Shown here in pieces: positions 7,975 through 15,837 of a stretch of DNA of 35,122 nt. Within the stretch, counting starts at the first letter, position 1; each line of letters begins with the position of its first letter. The DNA comes from an uncultured Pseudomonadota bacterium (GTDB lineage: Bacteria; Pseudomonadota; Gammaproteobacteria; Comchoanobacterales; Comchoanobacteraceae): assembly GCA_913020085.1 (NCBI GenBank), contig CAJVZW010000015.1, positions 1 to 35,122 of the forward strand. The letters are read 5' to 3'. Under the pieces are notes generated by a model. It ran no database searches, had not been told where the DNA came from, and saw only the letters and a program-made list of their open reading frames with translations. Made by a program: the position numbers and the translations under genes.

Positions 7975-9055
7975 TAGTGTCCTAATCCGCGTTGATTTTA
8001 ATACACCAATCGATGAGTCAGGTATTAAAGATACTTATCGAATTGATGCCTGCCTGGAGGAAATCCGATATTGGCAGATGCGTGCGAAACGGATTATTAT
8101 TATCAGTCACTTGGGCCGTCCCAAAGGATACGATAAGGCGCTTAGTCTCGCTTTAATCGGTCGCTATATGGAAAAGTGTCTTAATATGCGTGTGCCATTG
8201 GTAAGATGGCCAGGTGATAATATTGATTCTGAGGGGATTTTCTTAGCAGAGAACATTCGTTTTTTTAGTGAAGAGTATGATAATGATACAGTCTTCTCCA
8301 AATCATTATCATCGGGTATAGATCACTTTGTTTTTGATGCTTTTTCGGTTGCTCATCGCCAACATGCCTCATCATGTGGGGTATTTGAACATGTAAAATC
8401 AATGAGCTATGGAAAACGTTATCTTGATGAAATTAAGGCGCTCCATTTAATTACGCAAAAGACAAGCACTCGATCTGTGATTATGGCAGGATCTAAAACA
8501 GAGACGAAAATACCACTGATTGAGAGTATTCTGCCTCACACACAGCATTTATTACTTGGTGGCGTGATTGCCAATACCTTTTTAGCTGCCACTGGAGTGG
8601 ATATGGGGCAGTCCAAAGTCGATCACGATGCGCTTCAAATGGCGCTTGATATTATGGAAAAAGCGAAGCAATTAAATACTCAAATTCACCTACCTGTCGA
8701 CGGGAAAAATAAAAGTGGACAAGTTGTTTCACTAGATAATGAAGAGACTATTTACGATGTAGGTCCTGAGACATTATCGCTGTGGAGAGATATTATCTCA
8801 CAATCCAGTCAAGTGATATGGAATGGCTCGCTTGGATTTTATGAAGATCATCAGTTTGATGCGTCAAAGCAGCTGGCGGAATTTCTTGCTAATCTTGATA
8901 TTCAGGTGATTGTAGGTGGTGGTGATACACTAGCTGTAATTCAAGACCCTGCTTCTTATACTCATGTTAGCACGGGAGGAGGCGCGTTTTTATACTACTG
9001 GGAGAACAAACGTTTTCCATTTGAGGAATTAATCAAAGAAAAGGATATGGAATGA
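7961..9055 (+). CDS. pgk: Phosphoglycerate kinase, divergent and short
   Basis: Catalyses the ATP-forming step between 1,3-bisphosphoglycerate and 3-phosphoglycerate. Recognised by RVDFNTP (10-16), SHLGRPKG (49-56), ENIRFF, DAFSVAHRQHAS, GGVIANTFL, WNGSLGFYE, GGGDTLAVI and STGGGAF. The substrate-binding residues expected in RVDFN, HLGRP, ENxRF and AHRxHAS are all present. It is 364 residues against about 390 in most bacteria and is noticeably diverged: WNGSLGFYE replaces WNGPMGVFE, and STGGGAFLYYW replaces STGGGASLELL. It starts almost directly at the first beta strand. The ATG lies within the end of gap and the stop overlaps the ATG of pyk (ATGA). The gap-pgk-pyk context removes doubt about identity. 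Confidence 0.94.
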   Translation: MQKYNSVLIRVDFNTPIDESGIKDTYRIDACLEEIRYWQMRAKRIIIISHLGRPKGYDKALSLALIGRYMEKCLNMRVPLVRWPGDNIDSEGIFLAENIRFFSEEYDNDTVFSKSLSSGIDHFVFDAFSVAHRQHASSCGVFEHVKSMSYGKRYLDEIKALHLITQKTSTRSVIMAGSKTETKIPLIESILPHTQHLLLGGVIANTFLAATGVDMGQSKVDHDALQMALDIMEKAKQLNTQIHLPVDGKNKSGQVVSLDNEETIYDVGPETLSLWRDIISQSSQVIWNGSLGFYEDHQFDASKQLAEFLANLDIQVIVGGGDTLAVIQDPASYTHVSTGGGAFLYYWENKRFPFEELIKEKDME

Positions 9056-10497
9056 GAAAGACAAAAATTGTTGCAACGATTGGGCCCAGCTCTCAAGATG
9101 TTAAGACCCTGGAGGGAATGGTTAAAAATGGCCTAGATGTGGTGCGGTTAAATTTCTCTCATGGGGAGTTTGCAGAACATGAAAATGTTGTTAACACGAT
9201 ACGGTCAATTGGCAAAAAACATGAAAAACATATTGGGATACTTGTTGATTTACAGGGACCAAAGATACGTATAGGTAGATTTAAGTCTGGGCCTATCTTA
9301 TTAAAGCCAGGTGATTTATTTACTATTGATCCTAACTGGCCAAACAATGAGGGCAATAAAGACGGGGTAAGTGTTGATTATGAACGACTTGCTACGGATG
9401 TTAAAGTTGGTGATTTTCTGGTTTTAAATGACGGACTGATCTCTGTTAAAGTTTGCTCTATTGAAGGGACAAAAGTGTTTACGCAATGTGTGGTCGGAGG
9501 AGAGCTGTCCTCATCGAAAGGTATTAATGTACGAGGTGGTGGGTTATCAGCATCCGCACTCACCGAGAAAGACTTGGAAGATCTCGAGTCGGGATGCCGT
9601 TTAGGAGCTGATTATATTGCCCTCTCTTTTGTAAAAGATGAACAAGATATTATTCGTGCTCGGTCATTGATTAAAAAGCATGGCGGGCATGCAGGTGTAG
9701 TGGCGAAGATTGAGAGAAAAGAGGCGCTGGATCATTTGGATCAAATAATTAGCGCAAGTGATGGCGTTATGGTTGCAAGAGGAGATTTGGCCTTGGAAAT
9801 TGGAGATGCCGAGGTTCCAATCGTTCAGAAGCAGATTCTTCAGCGCTCTAAAACCTTTGTTAAGCCAGTTATTATCGCAACACAAATGATGGAGTCAATG
9901 ATTGTAAATAAAACCCCTACTCGTGCAGAAACATCTGACGTTGCTAATGCGACATTAGATGGCTGTGATGCCGTAATGCTCTCTGCTGAGACCGCGATTG
10001 GTGAGCATCCAGAGGAGGTAATCCAGGCTGTTGCAAGAACATGTCAGATGGTCGAACAATCAAAGTGGTGGCACAGCCAAACTGAAAATTTCCCCATTGA
10101 TCATATGATTAATGAACGTTCAGGCGTTATCGCATGGTCAGCAGCACAAATGGCAATGCAGCAACCCGTTTCAGGATTAGTCACGATCACTGAGTCAGGG
10201 CTTACGGCGCTAAGGATTTCGCGGTTTCGAATTGATTTACCGATATATGGAGTATCAAGGTGTGATGAGGGGTTGGGTAAAATGACATTGTATCGCGGTG
10301 TTTTGCCGATAAAATTCAATATTTCTCAGGTGGAGTCACATCAACTTTCTGACCATGTTTTAAGCCTATTGGTTGATAAACAACTGATCGGACCAGATGA
10401 TCATGTTGTTGTTACTAAAGGTGATGTAATTGGTATTAAAGGTGGCACAAACAGTATTAAAATTTTATCATGGAATGAGAGAAAGGTGAGACACTAA
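9052..10497 (+). CDS. pyk: Pyruvate kinase
   Basis: Converts phosphoenolpyruvate and ADP to pyruvate and ATP at the end of glycolysis. Motifs in order are KTKIVATIGPSS at the N-terminus, VRLNFSHG, ILVDLQGPKIR, AKIERKEALDHLD with the catalytic lysine, MVARGDLALEIG, ATQMMESM, PTRAETSDVANA and DAVMLSAETAIGE. The 481 residues match the family, and the C-terminal third fits the usual regulatory domain. Its ATG overlaps the pgk stop and its stop shares one base with the ATG of the next small gene, so it sits inside a tightly coupled transcript. Confidence 0.97.
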   Translation: MRKTKIVATIGPSSQDVKTLEGMVKNGLDVVRLNFSHGEFAEHENVVNTIRSIGKKHEKHIGILVDLQGPKIRIGRFKSGPILLKPGDLFTIDPNWPNNEGNKDGVSVDYERLATDVKVGDFLVLNDGLISVKVCSIEGTKVFTQCVVGGELSSSKGINVRGGGLSASALTEKDLEDLESGCRLGADYIALSFVKDEQDIIRARSLIKKHGGHAGVVAKIERKEALDHLDQIISASDGVMVARGDLALEIGDAEVPIVQKQILQRSKTFVKPVIIATQMMESMIVNKTPTRAETSDVANATLDGCDAVMLSAETAIGEHPEEVIQAVARTCQMVEQSKWWHSQTENFPIDHMINERSGVIAWSAAQMAMQQPVSGLVTITESGLTALRISRFRIDLPIYGVSRCDEGLGKMTLYRGVLPIKFNISQVESHQLSDHVLSLLVDKQLIGPDDHVVVTKGDVIGIKGGTNSIKILSWNERKVRH

Positions 10498-10679
10498 TGG
10501 AAATATTTGCATTAATTGGCTTAGTGATCGCGATATATTTTTCATATTTGCTATACACAAAAAACCCACAGGCTTTCTCAAGTGAGAATGTAGAGAAATC
10601 GATGCTTATTTTCGGCGTCTTGGGCTTATTCCTCATCGTGGTGATTGGCTTAGCTGTTTTAAGTATTCGAGGGGTTTAA
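10497..10679 (+). CDS. Two-helix small membrane protein, unknown function (60 aa)
   Basis: I do not recognise this protein. It has two hydrophobic helices, about residues 3-20 (FALIGLVIAIYFSYLLY) and 37-56 (LIFGVLGLFLIVVIGLAVL), joined by a polar loop of about 16 residues (TKNPQAFSSENVEKS). Its ATG shares a base with the pyk stop (TAATG), and the PhoU-like gene follows after 11 bases, so it is almost certainly translated from the same message. It has no SecG-like sequence and no lipobox. Its place just ahead of the PhoU-like/PiT pair makes an accessory role with the transporter possible, but nothing in the sequence shows that. Confidence 0.6.
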   Translation: MEIFALIGLVIAIYFSYLLYTKNPQAFSSENVEKSMLIFGVLGLFLIVVIGLAVLSIRGV

Positions 10680-10690
10680 AGGAATTAAAT

Positions 10691-11371
10691 ATGACAATCG
10701 CACCATCATTATTTGGACTTATCGCTCGATCACCTTTTAGGCGTATTGAACTTCACATGGAATTAGTAAGTCGCTGTGCTTTGTTATTAAGACCATTTTA
10801 TAAAGCTATCGATAGTCAAGATTGGGAGGAGGTCACCAGTCAGCATTTGCTTATCAGAGATCTTGAAGAGCAAGCAGATGCACAAAAAAAGAAAATACGT
10901 TTAAAGCTACACAAAAACTTATTTTTGCCTGTATCTCGAACAGATCTTCTCACCTTATTAACCACTCAAGACAATCTTGCTAACCAAACCAAGGATGTGA
11001 CTGGATTAATGTTGGGAAGAAAGATGCGATATCCCAAAGAAATTCGTAAATTAATGCGAGAATTCGTCGAAGCGGTTTGTTTAACTGTTGAGCAGGCACA
11101 TTCAACAATTGGTGAGCTCAATGATTTACAAGAGTCAGCTTTTGGTGGCAATGTGATTCATCATGCAGAGGCGATGATAGACCAGCTCGATCAGCTTGAG
11201 AGCAAAACGGATGAAATCCAGATTCAAATTCGGCAAATACTATTCCAGGTTGAGAATGAACATTCACCAGTAGATGTAATATTTTGGTACAGCAGTATTG
11301 AGCAGATGGGAGAGATTGCTGATTGGGCGCAGCGTATAGGTGCGAAGTTGCTGCAAATTTTGTCTCACTGA
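10691..11371 (+). CDS. PhoU-like DUF47 (TIGR00153) phosphate-transport regulator
   Basis: This 226-residue cytoplasmic helical protein belongs to the DUF47/TIGR00153 family, distant relatives of PhoU. The start (APSLFGLIARSPFRRIELHM), the RDLEEQADAQKKKIRLKLHKNLFLPVSRTDLLTLL stretch and the long helices ending in IADWAQRIGAKL are typical. Such proteins are usually encoded just upstream of a PiT-type phosphate permease, as here, where the permease starts eight bases after this stop. They are thought to modulate that permease, but the mechanism is not settled. The conserved acidic patches of PhoU proteins (EEQAD, ESKTDE) are present and could bind metal. Confidence 0.88.
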   Translation: MTIAPSLFGLIARSPFRRIELHMELVSRCALLLRPFYKAIDSQDWEEVTSQHLLIRDLEEQADAQKKKIRLKLHKNLFLPVSRTDLLTLLTTQDNLANQTKDVTGLMLGRKMRYPKEIRKLMREFVEAVCLTVEQAHSTIGELNDLQESAFGGNVIHHAEAMIDQLDQLESKTDEIQIQIRQILFQVENEHSPVDVIFWYSSIEQMGEIADWAQRIGAKLLQILSH

Positions 11372-11379
11372 GAGGTTAA

Positions 11380-12642
11380 GTGGAGCACGCTTTTTTATTT
11401 ACATTAGCGATTGTGGCTAGTTTTAGTATGTCATGGGCAATTGGAGCGAATGATGTAGCAAATGCTATGGGAACATCCGTTGGGTCGCGCTCTATTACTA
11501 TAAGGCAAGCCATTTTAATTGCAGCAATTTTTGAGGCGCTTGGTGCATTTAGTGCCAGTGGCCAGGTGACGGAAACTCTACGGCAGGGAATAGTGAATGT
11601 TGAGATCTTCCAAGACCGTCCTATGGTGCTTGTTATTGGAATGCTATCGGCATTATTTGCCTCAGCAACTTGGCTAATTATTGCAACATATCGTGGCTGG
11701 CCTGTGTCAACAACGCACACTGTGGTGGGTGCGATTATCGGTTTTGCACTACTTACTGTAAAGCTCTCCCAGATCAATTGGTTTGTTATACTTAGAATTG
11801 CTTCAAGTTGGGTGTTTACACCATTGCTTGCAGCTTTTGCAGCATACATGTTATTTCGATCAGTATACCGTTATGTTCTTGCCGCGGTCGAGCCCCGATT
11901 GGCCGCAAGGAAATGGCTGCCCGTTTATGTGTTTTCTGCCGTATTTGTTACGATGCTTGTCACAATCTTTCAGGGTCTTGAGCCGCTTGGCTATCGTGTT
12001 GAGATAATGCCCACACTTATTTTTTCCACTGTTGTTTCATTGAGCCTATCAATACTTTTCAGGCAACTACTTGAACAAAATTATCTTGAGGAGAATACGG
12101 ATGACCTTTTTGATTTTGCATTTGTTGAGAGCTCTTTTGGTGTACTGACTGTATTCACCGCTTGCGCAATGGCATTTGCCCATGGATCAAATGATATTGC
12201 CAATGCCATTGGCCCGTTAGTCGCCATTGTTGATATTCTCGTAGATCATCGTATCTCAATTGATAGTGCTCCGATACCAATCTGGATTGTTGGACTAGGA
12301 TCGGCAGGTGTCGTTTCTGGTCTTGCTATGTATGGGTACCGCATTATGGATACAGTAGGCGTTAAAATAACCCCTCTCACTCCCTCTCGAAGTTTTTCTG
12401 CCCAGCTGTCAACAGCGCTTATAGTCATTTTAGCTTCCGGTGTGGGTTTACCTGTCTCAACAACACAGACCTTAGTAGGAGCAGTTCTTGGTGTTGGCTT
12501 TGCACGTGGGATAGGAGCATTAAACCTTAATGTTGTAAAGAGTATATTTGTGTCCTGGTTAGTTACCCTCCCTTGCGGGGCAATACTTGCTATCTTTTAT
12601 TTCCAATTAATCTCGGGGATGGTCCTATGGCTCGGTTTGTAA
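11380..12642 (+). CDS. PiT-family inorganic phosphate transporter
   Basis: Inner-membrane low-affinity phosphate permease of the PiT family. The two inverted repeats each carry the family signature: ANDVANAMGTSVGS near residue 24 and AHGSNDIANAIGPLVA in the second half. STTHTVVGAIIG and STTQTLVGAVLG each follow in the matching position. At 420 residues it has normal length, with about ten membrane segments. It begins with GTG eight bases after the DUF47 gene, with AGAGG at 11371-11375 as ribosome-binding site. Transport is probably coupled to protons or sodium, which the sequence does not decide. The last 16 bases overlap apaH. Confidence 0.93.
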   Translation: MEHAFLFTLAIVASFSMSWAIGANDVANAMGTSVGSRSITIRQAILIAAIFEALGAFSASGQVTETLRQGIVNVEIFQDRPMVLVIGMLSALFASATWLIIATYRGWPVSTTHTVVGAIIGFALLTVKLSQINWFVILRIASSWVFTPLLAAFAAYMLFRSVYRYVLAAVEPRLAARKWLPVYVFSAVFVTMLVTIFQGLEPLGYRVEIMPTLIFSTVVSLSLSILFRQLLEQNYLEENTDDLFDFAFVESSFGVLTVFTACAMAFAHGSNDIANAIGPLVAIVDILVDHRISIDSAPIPIWIVGLGSAGVVSGLAMYGYRIMDTVGVKITPLTPSRSFSAQLSTALIVILASGVGLPVSTTQTLVGAVLGVGFARGIGALNLNVVKSIFVSWLVTLPCGAILAIFYFQLISGMVLWLGL

Positions 12643-13442
12643 TTGGAGACATTCACGGTTGCTTTATAGAGCTTGAGCGTTTACTGGAAAAAATGAATTT
12701 TTCAGATACAGATCAGCTTGTTTTCCTCGGTGATTATGTTGCAAGAGGGCCTGATTCATTATCAGTTTTGCGGCTAATCAAAGATTTGAAGAACGCCACA
12801 TGTATTTTAGGAAATCATGACCTTCACTTGCTCTATGCATATTATATTGCTTATTTAAATAACGAATCTGTTGGGGACTTTAAGCTCCAGCCATCTTTTA
12901 TGGATATTTTTAATGCACCTGATGCGGATAATTTACTTGAGTGGTTAAGACACCGTCCACTTTATCACGATATCGAAAATCATACTTTTGTTCACGCTGG
13001 TATTTTCCCTCATTGGACACAGTCTGAGGCCAAAGAGTATGCAAGTGAGGTGGTGCGGGAACTGCAAGGGCCAAATTTCAGTGAGTTTTTTAAACAAATG
13101 TACGGGAATACTCCTAACTATTGGAGCCTAAATCATGATAAAACCGACCGTTTGCGGTTTATCACTAATGCATTTACACGCATGCGTTATATAATTAAGA
13201 AGCAATTTTTGGACTTTGATCAAACAGATAATCCCGCCGACTCACCGGATCTTACACCATGGTATGAGATGCCGAGAAACGATGATTTAGTGATTTATTT
13301 TGGCCACTGGGCATCTCTTCAAGGGAAAATACATACCCAAACAGTTCATTCACTTGATGGTGGCTGTGTATGGGGAGGCACACTGATGGGTATGAATATA
13401 GACACATGTGAAATTTTTGAGGTTAAGAATGAAAAATCCTAA
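12627..13442 (+). CDS. apaH: Symmetrical bis(5'-nucleosyl)-tetraphosphatase
   Basis: Metallophosphatase that splits Ap4A into two ADP. The metal ligands of the calcineurin-like fold are visible: Asp8 and His10 in IGDIHGC, Asp36 in LGDYVARGPDSL, Asn63-His64 in LGNHDLHLL, His in FVHAGIFPHW, and the later His in YFGHWASLQG. The family-specific end GGCVWGGTLMGM is also present. The ATG at 12627 gives 271 residues, close to the 280 of E. coli; a longer frame from 12573 would add 18 unrelated residues. CGGGGA at 12614-12619 is a suitable ribosome-binding site. It overlaps the transporter upstream and rpiA downstream by 14 bases. Confidence 0.95.
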   Translation: MARFVIGDIHGCFIELERLLEKMNFSDTDQLVFLGDYVARGPDSLSVLRLIKDLKNATCILGNHDLHLLYAYYIAYLNNESVGDFKLQPSFMDIFNAPDADNLLEWLRHRPLYHDIENHTFVHAGIFPHWTQSEAKEYASEVVRELQGPNFSEFFKQMYGNTPNYWSLNHDKTDRLRFITNAFTRMRYIIKKQFLDFDQTDNPADSPDLTPWYEMPRNDDLVIYFGHWASLQGKIHTQTVHSLDGGCVWGGTLMGMNIDTCEIFEVKNEKS

Positions 13443-14082
13443 GTTTTATGCAGCAAAAGCAAGTATCGATTCAATTTATCCCGGGATGACTATTGGAGTT
13501 GGGACTGGATCAACAGTTGATGAATTGATACCACAGCTTCCAAGTGACTGTCGATATGTGGCAAGCTCAATAAGAACGGGGCAATCTTTAAATGCACATA
13601 ATCTGACTGTTTTAGAATTTAATGAAGTAGATAAGATAGATGTATACATCGACGGTGCTGATGCGATTTACCCTTCGTTTGTTTTGCTAAAGGGTGGTGG
13701 CGGAGCAATGACTCGTGAGAAGATATTAGCGACATTTGCTGATAAATTTATTGTGATTGCAGATGGTACTAAATGGGGACAGGACTTTAAAAATATCGCC
13801 TGCCCTGTTGAAGTGATTGATTTTACTAGAAGTCATGTTGCCAGACAAATTAGAGCGATGGGAGCTCATTGTGAATATCGTTCTGGTTTTAAAACAGACC
13901 AAGGGCACGTAATTTTAGATGTTTATGGGTTTGATCTTGGGCAACCAAATCAGCTTGAATTATCGATCAAAAAGATTCCAGGGGTGATTGATAGTGGTCT
14001 TTTTGCGCTCAGGCGTCCAGAATGTATATTAATTGCTGATAATGATCAAGTTAAGAAAATAGATAAAGATTCTGATCACTGA
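13429..14082 (+). CDS. rpiA: Ribose-5-phosphate isomerase A
   Basis: Interconverts ribose 5-phosphate and ribulose 5-phosphate in the non-oxidative pentose phosphate pathway, complementing tkt in the same gene run. The key segments are GVGTGSTVDELI, DGADAIYPSF, LLKGGGGAMTREKIL, and IPGVIDSGLFA near the end. The catalytic aspartates of DGAD, the lysine of LKGGG and the glutamate of TREK are kept; the next residue is Ala where E. coli has Glu (DGADE). The ATG at 13429 has GAGG at 13419-13422 and gives 217 residues against 219 in E. coli; a start at 13408 would add seven residues. The 3' end overlaps the convergent DUF2203 gene by 32 bases. Confidence 0.95.
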   Translation: MKNPKFYAAKASIDSIYPGMTIGVGTGSTVDELIPQLPSDCRYVASSIRTGQSLNAHNLTVLEFNEVDKIDVYIDGADAIYPSFVLLKGGGGAMTREKILATFADKFIVIADGTKWGQDFKNIACPVEVIDFTRSHVARQIRAMGAHCEYRSGFKTDQGHVILDVYGFDLGQPNQLELSIKKIPGVIDSGLFALRRPECILIADNDQVKKIDKDSDH

Positions 14083-14470
14083 TACGGTGAGTAGTGTCTG
14101 TCTTAGGGTCATACCATTCGCTGATACTGCTTTGCCGAATCTTCCATCTCAGATAAACTTCGTCATCTCCCACCAATGTTGGCCACTCAATAATACCTTT
14201 TTCAATTGATACCAGTCGGCAACCAACTTCACTTAGTATATGAATGGTGTCTTCGATGCAGCGCAGAAGAATTTTCACACTACTAGCACTATCTAGCGTG
14301 ATTTCGTGATTAAAATCATGTAGGGATAAGTCCATCGACTCATCAATGTCCATATGGTGTAGATGTTTTTTAAGCAGCGTGTTCATTTGGTAAATTCGGG
14401 AAACTTCTTGCCTAATAGCATTTACTGCTGCATTTGCCTCATGTAGACTATAGTAGGTTGAATCTGACAT
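14051..14470 (-). CDS. DUF2203-family protein
   Basis: The 139-residue protein fits the DUF2203 pattern: an N-terminal YYSLHEANAAVNAIRQEV helix, a helical middle, then GCRLVSIEKGIIEWP, VYLRWKI, ISEWYDP and HRIS, corresponding to the family's GLVDFP, LCWRLGE, WHD and RRPI. The family has no known biochemical role. It ends inside the rpiA gene on the opposite strand. The ATG at 14470 is preferred over an in-frame TTG at 14482 because GGAA lies seven bases ahead of it. A TTGACA-containing promoter sits about 30 bases upstream. I recall the family mainly from other phyla, so its presence here may reflect transfer. Confidence 0.65.
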   Translation of the reverse strand: MSDSTYYSLHEANAAVNAIRQEVSRIYQMNTLLKKHLHHMDIDESMDLSLHDFNHEITLDSASSVKILLRCIEDTIHILSEVGCRLVSIEKGIIEWPTLVGDDEVYLRWKIRQSSISEWYDPKTDTTHRISDQNLYLFS

Positions 14471-14498
14471 TGGTATTTCCAAAACCTAGTGTGTACAG

Positions 14499-14526
14499 TT
14501 TCTATGATCCACATAAGAATTGTCAA
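14499..14526 (-). promoter_or_regulatory. Candidate promoter for the DUF2203 gene
   Basis: On the - strand TTGACA (14526-14521) is followed after 16 bases by TAGAAA (14504-14499). The -35 is perfect and the -10 matches four of six. Transcription would start near 14492, about 22 bases before the ATG at 14470. Confidence 0.45.
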
Positions 14527-14595
14527 CTGCCAATGAAAACAAATCGCCGACGAATAGAATGCTCTTGAAATATAAATCTTATTTGGGGAAAATAA

Positions 14596-15204
14596 TTGTC
14601 AAAGATTAAGAAAATGTTTAATGGCTTGGTTCCAATTGTCATTGACTGTGAGATGTCTGGGGTGGACCCAAGTAAACATGCCCTACTTGAGGTCGCAGCT
14701 TACGCACTTGAGTATAACAATGAGCTTTGTCTTGCTGAACATTATCATCAACATGTTAATCCATTTCCAGGTGCTTTATTTGACCAGCAGGCGATGGAGA
14801 TTAATGGAATCATTGCTGATCACCCTCTTCGGTTTGCAATTGATGAACACACGATGCTCGAGCAGCTGAATGAATTCATCCATAAACAGCTCACCATACA
14901 TGGTGCGAATCGAGCAATTTTGGTTGGTCATAATATCCACTTTGATCTGGCTTTTTTGACCGCAGCACAAGAAAGAACAGGGGTAAAGCTTCGCATCCAT
15001 CATTTCTGCGTTTTAGATACTGCTACTCTTGGGATGCTTTTTTTCTCTCAGAGCGTGCTTGCTAAAATAATAAAAAAAGCTGGGATACAGTTCGATCCTA
15101 ATTTAGCCCATGGTGCGTTATATGATGCGAAAAAAACGGCGGAATTGTTTTGTTATTTTTTTAACCGAGGACTTTTAGAAAATCGGAAAGAGAAGAGCGA
15201 TTAG
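14596..15204 (+). CDS. rnt: Ribonuclease T
   Basis: DEDD-family 3'-5' exoribonuclease that trims tRNA CCA ends and the 3' ends of other stable RNAs. Catalytic residues visible are Asp17 and Glu19 (IVIDCEMSG), Asp117 (GHNIHFDLAFL), His172 and Asp177 (AHGALYDAKKTA). The pattern NRAILVGHNxxFD...AAxER...VLDTATLG follows E. coli RNase T along most of its length; 202 residues against 215. The start is TTG at 14596, with GGGGAAAA six to seven bases upstream; the first ATG (14614) lacks a ribosome-binding site and would remove residues before the conserved GLVPIVID. The 3' end overlaps the convergent hda gene by 44 bases. Confidence 0.93.
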   Translation: MSKIKKMFNGLVPIVIDCEMSGVDPSKHALLEVAAYALEYNNELCLAEHYHQHVNPFPGALFDQQAMEINGIIADHPLRFAIDEHTMLEQLNEFIHKQLTIHGANRAILVGHNIHFDLAFLTAAQERTGVKLRIHHFCVLDTATLGMLFFSQSVLAKIIKKAGIQFDPNLAHGALYDAKKTAELFCYFFNRGLLENRKEKSD

Positions 15205-15835
15205 GCGTTTTTTGGTGCGTCTGTAAGTAGCCAAGATAACTAAATATAATATCTATTTGTACCGAGGTTTGTCGATTGTGCTGCTCAATAATCTTTTTAC
15301 TTAGCGTTTCGTTTAGCTCGTACCCATATCGTTTTGTGATAATTTGATGGAGTTGATACAAATGATTGTCACTATAGGTCTGGGGGGTTTCAAGAGTGAT
15401 CGCAGTATGCATCCTTGAAATAACGTCCTCACGACTTGCAAGGGGAAGCATGTCTCTAGCGGCAGTTAACATCGGCAGATTATTATTAAGTCGGTGGTTG
15501 TATAAGTCAATAAAGCTCTCCGCTGGGATAGTATGGTTGATCAGATAGTCAAGATTATCAAGAATTAAAACGGGGATCTCAAAATAAGCGGTAAGATCAG
15601 AAGATTTTGGTGTTTTTTGACTAATAAATAATATTGGGTCATTTTTTAGTTCATTGATTATGGCAAATAATAGGTGAGTTTTCCCAGACTTCTCTGGTCC
15701 AGTAATATGAAGATGGAAATAAGGTGGTTCAGCGAGCCAGGATTTGATCGCCGATACAATTTTCCTCTCAGGGTCGAAAAAAGTATCTAAATGGCAGTCT
15801 ATCTTTTCATTTAACCAAAAATATTGTTGTGACAT
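15161..15835 (-). CDS. hda: Hda, DnaA-related regulator of replication initiation
   Basis: DnaA-like AAA+ protein that, in E. coli, works with the DNA-loaded sliding clamp to inactivate DnaA-ATP. Walker A is GPEKSGKT (46-53), Walker B is VLILDNLD (89-96), and the sensor region carries SRM as in the usual SRL. The 224 residues are close to the family length. The DUF2066 gene directly upstream, two bases away, is the classical partner in gammaproteobacteria and supports the call. The N-terminal clamp-binding motif (QLSLPL in E. coli) is not recognisable; QQYFWL at residues 3-8 is the only candidate. Its 3' end overlaps rnt. Confidence 0.87.
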   Translation of the reverse strand: MSQQYFWLNEKIDCHLDTFFDPERKIVSAIKSWLAEPPYFHLHITGPEKSGKTHLLFAIINELKNDPILFISQKTPKSSDLTAYFEIPVLILDNLDYLINHTIPAESFIDLYNHRLNNNLPMLTAARDMLPLASREDVISRMHTAITLETPQTYSDNHLYQLHQIITKRYGYELNETLSKKIIEQHNRQTSVQIDIIFSYLGYLQTHQKTPNRSSLSDFLKVLG

Positions 15836-15837
15836 AC

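Noticed and set aside
11376-11849. 157-residue open frame opposite the phosphate transporter
   Set aside because: It mirrors the strongly conserved transporter signature on the other strand and has no recognisable features, so it is a shadow frame.
12573-12626. Longer ApaH from 12573
   Set aside because: It would add 18 residues before the family start MARFVIGDIHG and lies wholly inside the transporter gene.
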